5,237 bases of DNA. It comes from Desulfobacterales bacterium. GTDB taxonomy: Bacteria > Desulfobacterota > DSM-4660 > Desulfatiglandales > B25-G16. Below, piece by piece: positions 1-5,073 of this stretch. Location: assembly GCA_013375385.1 (NCBI GenBank), contig JABXJY010000193.1:1-5237 (forward strand), in the 5' to 3' direction. Position numbers and translations under genes: made by a program. Each line of letters begins with the position of its first letter. Position 1 is the first letter of the stretch. The notes below the pieces were generated by a model, which was not told the DNA's origin, searched no databases, and saw only the letters and a program-made list of their open reading frames with translations.

Positions 1-344
1 TGGCCTTCCCCTTCCACCAGGGCCACTTCTTCCCCCTCCAGCAATTCGTCGGCTTGCTGACGGGAGACGGCCAGGGTGATGGGAATGGTCCACACCAGGC
101 CGTTGGACAGGCGCATGTCCTCCACCACGCTGCGGTAGTCGGCCTGGGTCATAAAGCCTGTCAGGGGGCTGAAGGCCCCCACGGCGATGAGTTCCAGGTC
201 AGAGATGGCCGTGGGGCTCAGCGGGATCTTTTTCAGACTGGCTGCCCTCTCCAGGGCAGCCTCCCGTACCACTCCCCTCAGGACCCGGTCAACTAATGCG
301 CCCCCGTGAGGGGCGATGCCATAAGTAGCTTCCCTTGTATTCAC
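1..344 (-). CDS. sat: Sulfate adenylyltransferase (ATP sulfurylase), N-terminal part, cut by window edge
   Basis: ATP sulfurylase makes adenosine 5'-phosphosulfate and pyrophosphate from ATP and sulfate in the cytoplasm, the first step of sulfate activation. I translated this partial frame by hand; it gives 114 complete codons. The start of the family is easy to recognise: PHGGALVDR at residues 12-20, then DLELIAVGAFSPLTGFM at 49-65, then GLVWTIPITLAV at 82-93. These belong to the N-terminal PUA-like domain. The nucleotide-binding and catalytic motifs of the family lie further on, outside the window, so activity cannot be judged. The start is GTG at 344-342, chosen because GGAGGT lies 5 bases upstream and the similarity begins almost at once. 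The gene has its own promoter and a leader of about 145 bases, and is GC-richer (about 62% in bases 1-60) than the neighbouring sulfatase-like gene. Identity is near certain; assimilatory versus dissimilatory role cannot be told here. Confidence 0.95.
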   Translation of the reverse strand, partial: MNTREATYGIAPHGGALVDRVLRGVVREAALERAASLKKIPLSPTAISDLELIAVGAFSPLTGFMTQADYRSVVEDMRLSNGLVWTIPITLAVSRQQADELLEGEEVALVEGEG

Positions 345-349
345 TTTCT

Positions 350-355
350 ACCTCC
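350..355 (-). promoter_or_regulatory. Ribosome binding site of sat
   Basis: GGAGGT on the minus strand, 5 bases before the GTG at 344. It fixes the non-ATG start of sat. The stop codon of a possible 7-codon upstream ORF (348-371) overlaps it by one base. Confidence 0.85.
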
Positions 356-473
356 AGTGATTGGTGCACATGGTGTATGACTCAATCGGGCGCTGATTGC
401 AGCCACTCGCCAGGAAACTGCACTTTAAGCAATTACCACGATGAGCCGTGGGAACAGGCTGTGACAAAGAAAG

Positions 474-490
474 TGCCCTTTTTAAGGGCA
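474..490 (-). promoter_or_regulatory. Perfect 7-bp inverted repeat at the predicted sat transcription start
   Basis: TGCCCTT (490-484 on the minus strand), three-base loop AAA, AAGGGCA (480-474). Given the -10 box at 496-501, the repeat begins at or within a base or two of +1. It could be a 5'-terminal RNA hairpin protecting the message, the first element of an attenuator, or an operator dyad for a regulator. The following ACTTTCTTTG is only partly U-rich, so a simple terminator is less likely. Confidence 0.5.
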
Positions 491-495
491 TTGAT

Positions 496-524
496 ACTAT
501 ACCACAGTTTGCCTCTCACGTCAA
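496..524 (-). promoter_or_regulatory. Sigma70-type promoter of sat
   Basis: The minus strand reads TTGACG (519-524), a 17-base spacer (502-518), then TATAGT (496-501). Both hexamers match the consensus at 5 of 6 positions and the spacing is optimal. Transcription would start near base 489, leaving a leader of about 145 bases before sat. This is the only strong promoter I see in the 390 bases between the sulfatase-like gene and sat, and it makes sat independent of the cluster upstream. Confidence 0.75.
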
Positions 525-734
525 GCGATACCAATTATAGAGCTAGGGCAACGCATTTGGATTATCTTCCCCACATCAGGACCCTTTGAGTCACTTTTTC
601 TCCACCTACACCCCACAAAATGGGAATTTTCGCGTAGTTCCTCTACTTTTCAGGTATTTTCTCCCACTTTGGGGCGAATCTTATCGCATATGTGATTGGC
701 CTAATTACAGAGCTTTAAGGAACTCAACAACCGC
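525..734. other. Non-coding spacer between the sulfatase-like gene and the sat promoter
   Basis: Together with the sat promoter and leader this makes up the 390-base gap between coding regions. Apart from the inverted repeat at 611-674 and a 4-bp hairpin at 674-687, I see no gene and no clear intrinsic terminator. Overlapping plus-strand frames exist but show no coding character or ribosome binding site. An isolated TATAAT on the minus strand at 534-539 has no acceptable -35 partner. Confidence 0.6.
611..674. repeat. Imperfect 13-bp inverted repeat downstream of the sulfatase-like gene
   Basis: On the plus strand CCCCACAAAATGGGA (611-625) pairs with TCCCACTTTGGGG (662-674). All 13 bases of the shorter arm pair, one as a G-T wobble, and two bases bulge out of the longer arm. 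The loop of 36 bases contains a smaller 4-bp hairpin (GTAG/CTAC). It lies 60-120 bases past the stop of the sulfatase-like gene and could fold at the 3' end of that transcript. No U-tract follows on the minus strand, so it is not a standard intrinsic terminator. It could also be a remnant of a small mobile element. Confidence 0.45.
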
Positions 735-2279
735 CTATTTGCTAAGGTACGGTTGGTTTACCTCTCGTAGTTTCTCTTCTAACTCACTTTGGAGATCCGC
801 TGCAACTGACTTCCTGGACAAGTACAAATCTTCCATCTCTTCGGGATCATTCGCCAAATCATACAGTTCGTATCCATTCTCATAGCCATCATAGCCAAAA
901 TAATGGATTAGCTTGTATTGATCCTTAATCAGCGCTGCTGTTGCTTTGGTTAAGGGCGCATGTTTTGGGGTTCTACACGCCTCTACTGAAAAGATGCTAC
1001 GCCCACCGCTAGCTTCTTTGTCACCAAATGTGGGCAATACTTCGCCTTCACACCAATCTGGTATTGTTTGACCGGTAACCTGAAGCAAGGTCGGCAATAG
1101 GTCTATGCAACTGGTAGGCGTATACACATCCTCACGCTGTTGCTGCTTTGGTTTGGAAATAAGAAGTGGAATACGAATGATAGGTTCATACAATGTTGGT
1201 GTGCTATGCGCAAGGATGCCCCTTTCAAACATCTCGCCGTGGTCAGTTGTAAACACCACATAGGTGTTGTCTAGCATGCCAGCCTGTGCCATAAAATCAT
1301 ACAATCGCCCAAATTCCGCGTCAGTATCTGCGATGTATTCGTCATATTGACGTCGCTTCTGGTTCAGAAACTCGTCGGAACGCCCCTCAGAAAAGAAGTG
1401 AGGTTCCTTGGCCACAGGCACCCATCCATCATCGAAGAGACCTGTAAACTCACGCCGAGGACGGTAGGGCGCGTGTGGCGGTATCAAGTGAAAATATCCC
1501 AAGAAGGGCTGGCGCGAAGTGCTTATTAGAGTTTTGATCCCATCAATCGCGTGTTCAAGGAGAAAAAATGATTCTTGAAAATATGGTACTCCTGTGGGAT
1601 AAAGGTTTGCGAGTTCTCTCCTAAGGACATTCTCTACATAATCATGCCTTAGTCTGTTAACCACAGAAAGAAAAAGTGAGCCTGGGTTGGTATCTTTTAC
1701 GATTCTGAAAAGGGACACATCACTCCGATAGGCAATCTCTGCATCGTTGGGGAACACTTGATCAAGGAATTCTCTTTTGAACAGATAAAACTCCCTTGGG
1801 TCTATCAAAACGTCCACATCGTCTTGGAATTGGTGCAAAAACACATTGGTATGCCAATTATGTGTATACGCAATTCTGTTGTAGGTCTCTCCAAATACCC
1901 TGAACAAGTTCCGGTGCTTGTAGCTTTCAGCAACTCTTGCCAGCGGGCTGAAAGCGCGATGCGACCAGGGATAGGTGCCGGTCAAGAGCGAGGCTGTGCC
2001 CGGTGGTGTAAAATTGCCACCTGCATAGTGGGCATGATAAACCGTGGCTCTTTCTGCAAACCTCGCCAGATGGGGTGTGGTTTTACGGTTGTATCCATAT
2101 ACCGACACGTGCTTTGCAGAAAGCGTGTCAAACACGAGAATGAGCATATTGGGTGCCCCTTGATTCTGAGGCAAGCTGCTTGTTTCTTCAAACAAGTGCA
2201 GTCGTTCGTTGAGAAGCGGTGTTAGCGATAGTAGCGACAGTAACTTGAGGAAGCTGCGTCTGCTTATTTGTGAGCTCAT
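735..2279 (-). CDS. Exported sulfatase-fold (AP superfamily) hydrolase/transferase with Thr in place of formylglycine
   Basis: The 514-residue length and layout fit the sulfatase branch of the alkaline phosphatase superfamily. The leader SRRSFLK (6-12) plus a Leu-rich stretch matches a twin-arginine signal; no clear AxA cleavage site follows, so it may stay anchored outside the membrane. Metal-site candidates are D51 in LILVFDTL and D346-H347 in TTDHGE; PPHAPY with H269 and H358 in AHSTPTLYEP are also typical. The C-terminal part carries YKLIHYF (455-461) and ELYDLANDPEE, as in sulfatases. The odd point is the nucleophile region: family CxPSRASLLTG appears as TPPGTASLLTG (91-101), so T91 replaces Cys/Ser and T95 replaces the motif Arg. 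The usual GKWH Lys seems to be N141. Formylglycine chemistry is therefore not expected; Thr nucleophiles occur in phosphoethanolamine transferases and LtaS. The start ATG has AAAGGA 8 bases upstream, overlapping the preceding gene's stop. Last gene of the cluster; substrate unknown. Confidence 0.93.
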   Translation of the reverse strand: MSSQISRRSFLKLLSLLSLTPLLNERLHLFEETSSLPQNQGAPNMLILVFDTLSAKHVSVYGYNRKTTPHLARFAERATVYHAHYAGGNFTPPGTASLLTGTYPWSHRAFSPLARVAESYKHRNLFRVFGETYNRIAYTHNWHTNVFLHQFQDDVDVLIDPREFYLFKREFLDQVFPNDAEIAYRSDVSLFRIVKDTNPGSLFLSVVNRLRHDYVENVLRRELANLYPTGVPYFQESFFLLEHAIDGIKTLISTSRQPFLGYFHLIPPHAPYRPRREFTGLFDDGWVPVAKEPHFFSEGRSDEFLNQKRRQYDEYIADTDAEFGRLYDFMAQAGMLDNTYVVFTTDHGEMFERGILAHSTPTLYEPIIRIPLLISKPKQQQREDVYTPTSCIDLLPTLLQVTGQTIPDWCEGEVLPTFGDKEASGGRSIFSVEACRTPKHAPLTKATAALIKDQYKLIHYFGYDGYENGYELYDLANDPEEMEDLYLSRKSVAADLQSELEEKLREVNQPYLSK

Positions 2280-2291
2280 TCAGACATTCCT

Positions 2292-2840
2292 TTAAATGTT
2301 CCGAAGAATGACGGTAATGATACTCAGAAAAGTTATAGGAACATACACATACAATAGCACTGTCAATCGCTCTATAAAAGAATTTATAGATTCTTCCAGG
2401 CGCCTATAACGACGGATCAACACATAGGACACCCCAATTGAAGCTAAATACAATACTGCCCCTAATAAAAATCGTTTAGAATGCCACGGGGCATACTTCG
2501 TAAAAGGGATTATCGTAATATATTGGGCAGCAATGGCCCAGCCCGAAGTCAGGAGTATCAACATACTGCCTTGAGCCACAAATCTATCTCTCAAAAATCG
2601 CGCTGGAAGGATGGCACCTAAAAGGACCAAGGCAAACAGGACCATTGCACTCTCTAGCAAAGCAAATGCCTGTGTGTAGGCAAAAATACCGATCACATCC
2701 CAAGCATTCAAGTAAAACAACCAACCTGGCATTTGTTCCAAGAACGCCAAGATTGACCAGCTATAAACTGGAACAACACACGATGCAAACACGAGAACGA
2801 TGTCTCGAATTGAAGCGAAACGATTTCTAAAGATAGCCAA
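2292..2840 (-). CDS. Unrecognised integral membrane protein, about five helices
   Basis: I do not recognise the family. The 182 residues contain about five hydrophobic segments: roughly 13-35, 46-79, 90-113, 123-142 and 158-179. The N-terminus is basic (RNRFASIR), and the loop RRYRRLEE (143-150) after helix four is strongly charged; both suggest cytoplasmic placement. No catalytic motif stands out. The longest possible start is TTG at 2840-2838, since the frame is closed by TAA at 2849-2847. It overlaps the end of the phosphodiesterase gene by 14 bases, so translational coupling is likely. AAGGAG lies only 2 bases before the TTG, unusually close; the next standard start, GTG at codon 17, would cut into the first helix. 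The stop is 12 bases from the start of the sulfatase-like gene. It is the AT-richest gene here (about 33% GC in 2341-2400). Its position between two AP-superfamily enzymes suggests a membrane partner, such as an anchor or a channel for their substrate; this is inference. Confidence 0.85.
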   Translation of the reverse strand: MAIFRNRFASIRDIVLVFASCVVPVYSWSILAFLEQMPGWLFYLNAWDVIGIFAYTQAFALLESAMVLFALVLLGAILPARFLRDRFVAQGSMLILLTSGWAIAAQYITIIPFTKYAPWHSKRFLLGAVLYLASIGVSYVLIRRYRRLEESINSFIERLTVLLYVYVPITFLSIITVILRNI

Positions 2841-4665
2841 GGCTCCTTAACCTCTCCTCGAGGATCTCCTCATCCTCGTCGCTATAAGATGGTGGTGGCG
2901 GTGCTGAGCCGCTCTGGTCAAGAGTCGCCCCTATTGTCAGGGCTGGAATGTCGCGATACGACGGGTGAGGGAAATTACTCAGATCTTGATTTGAAAAGAG
3001 GACACCAGGGACAGCCTGTGAATCAATACAATGATCGGCACCCCAATGATCGCGATTTGGTTCAACAGTGGTTTTTTCCCACGTGCCTAGACCAGTTTGT
3101 GCAGAGGCTCGATATCCTGGAGAGAAACCCACCACAATATCCGGGCCATACGCGGCAAGTGGTCCCACAAAGGCATCATCTTGACGCCACACTTGTTGAA
3201 CCACTGGACGGCCATCGGGCCCTCGCCACTCCAATAGTTCATCTTGCAGGTTATTAATCAATGGTTCCTTCTGGCTAGCTTGCACGCAACCTTGCCCTTC
3301 CCGGCCCGCCAAATTAAGATATAGACTGTTCAGTCCAACTGCATACGCTTGACTCTGTGACCAGTCCACGTCCTGCAGGCTGCCCGACTGGCTATCCCCT
3401 TTCGTCACAAGGTAGCCACGTTCAACTAACCAGCGATTGAGATGAACCTTGTAGCTGAAATCTGCAATTCCGTGGTCTGAAACAATGACGATTCGGGTCT
3501 GATCCTTCCCCTGATCAGCTAAGCGTTGTTCTACTCTGCTGACCAAAGCGTCCAGTTTCACATACCATTCCTCAACGATATCTAGACGATCACGCCAGAA
3601 CATGTGTTGTACTCTGTCTAGGGAGTCAAAGATCGAGGCCAGTACCCCTTCACGGAAGTGCTGAAGTTGATACATAAGTATGCGTTCGCGAGTGTTGGAG
3701 ATCGATTCACACAAATCAAGAAATTGACTATCAGTGATGCACTGATCTTCGAGACCAGTGGTATCTTGGGGACATCCAAGAGTGAGAAACGGCCCAAAAG
3801 TCTTCCAAGTTTGCCTTACAAAAGCACGCGGAGTAGCGTACCACCACGGCGAGTGTAAGGGGTGAAGCTGGAGTGGTAAGAAGTATAACTTGACGTCGGG
3901 CTGGATCTGAGACAGGATGACACGCGTCAGCGCACGCACTGATAGAAAGCGTCCCATCTTGAAAGAAACTTCCAGAATAGGACTCCATATCCCTTCAATT
4001 AACTCAATAGAGTGTTTGCCAATGGTCAAGTGAGCCGACTTGTCACCGGTCAGGTCAAGTTGCAACTCGAGGGTAGACTCCTGAACACCCTTGCGCTTCT
4101 TTCGAACGGGTCCACTTAGTAGACCAGCATAACGATCTTTCCCAAGTCGCTTGAGGGTCACGATAGGTGTTTTACGTTTTTCATCAGTCAAGTCGGCATT
4201 GGTTGAGAATAGAGTCCCTACTCCCAAGCGGCCTTGAATATCTGGCGTGCCAAGTCCTGGCAGCATGCACACTGGAGACCCTGGCCGGACTGGGAATGTT
4301 GCTGGCCACCACAACACAGTGGCTGGAAAACCCTGCCGAGCTGCCTGGTCAAAGATCGTAGGCGCTGTATAAGGGGGCACAAATTGGGTTCCGGTAAGCC
4401 CACGCTTCGTTGGCAGCAATGACACATTGAGGGTGTATGTGGCCGGGTCGCGATGGACAAAATCAAAAACACCATGTCCTCCCGGATTTAATCCTGTCGC
4501 AATACTTGTCCACGAGACTTCGCTTTGGGGCGGGTTTGCCACAGCAAAGCGGGCATAGCCACCAGCCTCTACATACTTGGTCAGATTGGGCAACCTTCCC
4601 TGGTCAGATAATCGCTCGAATATGGTTGGATCAAAAGCGTCCAATCCAAGTATTAGTGTTTGCAT
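2827..4665 (-). CDS. Alkaline phosphatase superfamily protein (type I phosphodiesterase/nucleotide pyrophosphatase-like)
   Basis: This 612-residue protein belongs to the phosphodiesterase/NPP-like branch of the alkaline phosphatase superfamily, two-metal enzymes that cleave or transfer phosphoryl groups. Metal and catalytic residues are all visible: D9 in LILGLDAFDP, probable nucleophile S48 in NPPQSEVSW, followed by TGLNPGGHGVFDF (57-69), D350 and H354 in FDSLDRVQHMFW, D397-H398 in VSDHG with VHLN after it, and H545 in WGADHC. The S48 assignment rests on position relative to the TG...HG block, where NPP enzymes have Thr. There is no signal peptide or membrane helix, so a cytoplasmic enzyme is expected, possibly membrane-associated. 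The C-terminus has an unusual tail: four prolines at 589-592, an acidic stretch SDEDEEILEE, then RLRSLGYL. The ATG at 4665 has GAGGA 7 bases upstream. It overlaps the next gene by 14 bases. The substrate is unknown; surface-glycan or lipid intermediates are plausible from the neighbours. Confidence 0.95.
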   Translation of the reverse strand: MQTLILGLDAFDPTIFERLSDQGRLPNLTKYVEAGGYARFAVANPPQSEVSWTSIATGLNPGGHGVFDFVHRDPATYTLNVSLLPTKRGLTGTQFVPPYTAPTIFDQAARQGFPATVLWWPATFPVRPGSPVCMLPGLGTPDIQGRLGVGTLFSTNADLTDEKRKTPIVTLKRLGKDRYAGLLSGPVRKKRKGVQESTLELQLDLTGDKSAHLTIGKHSIELIEGIWSPILEVSFKMGRFLSVRALTRVILSQIQPDVKLYFLPLQLHPLHSPWWYATPRAFVRQTWKTFGPFLTLGCPQDTTGLEDQCITDSQFLDLCESISNTRERILMYQLQHFREGVLASIFDSLDRVQHMFWRDRLDIVEEWYVKLDALVSRVEQRLADQGKDQTRIVIVSDHGIADFSYKVHLNRWLVERGYLVTKGDSQSGSLQDVDWSQSQAYAVGLNSLYLNLAGREGQGCVQASQKEPLINNLQDELLEWRGPDGRPVVQQVWRQDDAFVGPLAAYGPDIVVGFSPGYRASAQTGLGTWEKTTVEPNRDHWGADHCIDSQAVPGVLFSNQDLSNFPHPSYRDIPALTIGATLDQSGSAPPPPSYSDEDEEILEERLRSLGYL

Positions 4666-4680
4666 TGGCCAGTCCTCGAG

Positions 4681-4709
4681 TTTAGACTAACGGCGAACGA
4701 CGTTGTCCA
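4681..4709 (-). promoter_or_regulatory. Weak candidate promoter before the phosphodiesterase gene
   Basis: The minus strand has TGGACA (4704-4709), a 17-base spacer and TCTAAA (4681-4686), matching consensus at 5/6 and 4/6. The start of transcription would fall about 11 bases before the ATG, so the ribosome site would sit at the very 5' end. It could give the three downstream genes their own promoter, but the match may be chance. Confidence 0.25.
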
Positions 4710-4738
4710 GCGCCCTTCCCAATGGGCGTCTCCGCTGG
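4707..4738 (-). repeat. Imperfect hairpin in the 105-base gap before the phosphodiesterase gene
   Basis: CCAGC/GCTGG (4707-4711 with 4734-4738) encloses GCCC/GGGC (4712-4715 with 4724-4727), with a six-base bulge on one side and an 8-base loop. No U-tract follows on the minus strand, so it is not a terminator. It could modulate expression or stability between the small exported protein gene and the phosphodiesterase gene. Confidence 0.3.
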
Positions 4739-4770
4739 TGATGCACTTGTGCAGCTCGTAGTCGCAGACT

Positions 4771-4995
4771 TCAGCGATTGAACAAACTGCGCAGAAAACG
4801 CTTGGCTCGAGCGAAGGCCATGCGAATCTGGCGCGAAAAAACCAGCAGGATGGCAGAAGATGAGGCAAATAGAATTGCCAGCGCTTGAAACAATACCCCA
4901 CCCGTGTTAGGATCAATGTAGGCCAGAGCGGGTTGTGCGCCTATCACACTGATGATCAAAGCTAACACGATCGACTTGATAATCATTTGTCTCAC
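4771..4995 (-). CDS. Small exported protein with YIDPNTGG mature N-terminus and one membrane helix
   Basis: The 74 residues begin with a classic Sec signal peptide: basic R2 and K7, hydrophobic core IVLALIISVIGA, and ALA at 23-25 as a signal peptidase I site. The mature protein would start YIDPNTGG, followed by a hydrophobic stretch of about 23 residues (VLFQALAILFASS to LLVF) and a very basic tail (RQIRMAFARAKRFLRSLFNR, 55-74). Small proteins with a YIDPGTG-type start and this layout are common and uncharacterised; I know of no assigned function. If the signal is cleaved, the mature N-terminus faces outside and the basic tail remains in the cytoplasm. The start is GTG at 4995-4993, preferred because GGAGG lies 7 bases upstream; the ATG three codons later is 16 bases away. 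It precedes the phosphodiesterase gene by 105 bases. A role as membrane partner of that enzyme is inference from position only. Confidence 0.85.
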   Translation of the reverse strand: MRQMIIKSIVLALIISVIGAQPALAYIDPNTGGVLFQALAILFASSSAILLVFSRQIRMAFARAKRFLRSLFNR

Positions 4996-5002
4996 AGGTG
5001 TG

Positions 5003-5007
5003 CCTCC
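5003..5007 (-). promoter_or_regulatory. Ribosome binding site deciding the GTG start of the small exported protein
   Basis: GGAGG on the minus strand, 7 bases before GTG at 4995. The in-frame ATG at 4986 would be 16 bases away, too far for normal initiation. Confidence 0.75.
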
Positions 5008-5021
5008 ATTTCTCTGCTCGG

Positions 5022-5070
5022 GATTCTTTATACCGCCACAGCCTCAGTATATCTTTAGGAAGTAAGAATC
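5022..5070. repeat. Split inverted repeat upstream of the small exported protein gene
   Basis: On the plus strand GATTCTT (5022-5028) and TATAC (5029-5033) pair with AAGAATC (5064-5070) and GTATA (5047-5051), so 12 bp are possible with a 12-base interruption in one arm. It covers two -10-like boxes on the minus strand, TATAAA (5027-5032) and TATACT (5046-5051), neither with a good -35. It may be a regulatory dyad or a transcript hairpin between the upstream gene and this one. Confidence 0.3.
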
Positions 5071-5073
5071 TGG

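Larger units (their letters stand above)
345..490 (-). promoter_or_regulatory. Structured 5' leader of sat, candidate cis-regulatory RNA
   Basis: The predicted untranslated leader holds several complementary segments, listed in RNA order: TGCCCTT/AAGGGCA (490-484 with 480-474), GCACTTT/AAAGTGC (476-470 with 426-420), CCACG/CGTGG (451-447 with 440-436), TGCAG/CTGCA (422-418 with 402-398) and ATTGC/GCAAT (433-429 with 400-396). Some exclude each other: the second pairing shares bases with the first and with the fourth, and the fourth shares its 3' arm with the fifth. That is what a switching leader would look like. I recognise no known riboswitch core here; the SAM-I consensus in particular is absent. 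The segments are short, so chance folding remains possible. Confidence 0.35.

Noticed and set aside
534..539. Perfect TATAAT on the minus strand upstream of the sat promoter
   Set aside because: The hexamer 17 bases upstream, ATCCAA, matches -35 consensus at only 3 of 6 positions; likely chance in AT-rich DNA.
378..593. Inverted copies of TGACTCAA at 378-385 and 586-593 flanking the sat promoter
   Set aside because: An 8-base match in a spacer of this size is expected by chance about once or twice.
562..594. Ten-codon minus-strand micro-ORF (VTQRVLMWGR) with GGAG 5 bases upstream
   Set aside because: Very short, before any known promoter for sat, and no supporting context.
581..600. Possible plus-strand terminator: GACCC/GAGTC stem followed by CTTTTTC
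   Set aside because: The stem has a mismatch on the plus strand and there is no plus-strand gene to terminate.
335..885. Overlapping plus-strand open frames in the spacer and over the 3' end of the sulfatase-like gene
   Set aside because: No ribosome binding site, no recognisable protein character, and one overlaps the real gene on the other strand.
1..2279. Reading sat and the sulfatase-like gene as one sulfur-scavenging operon
   Set aside because: The gap is 390 bases, sat has its own strong promoter, and the sulfatase-like protein lacks the formylglycine motif needed for sulfate ester hydrolysis.
4742..4753. TGCAC-TT-GTGCA dyad between the small exported protein and phosphodiesterase genes
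   Set aside because: Five-base arms are too short to support an operator call and no second copy was seen.
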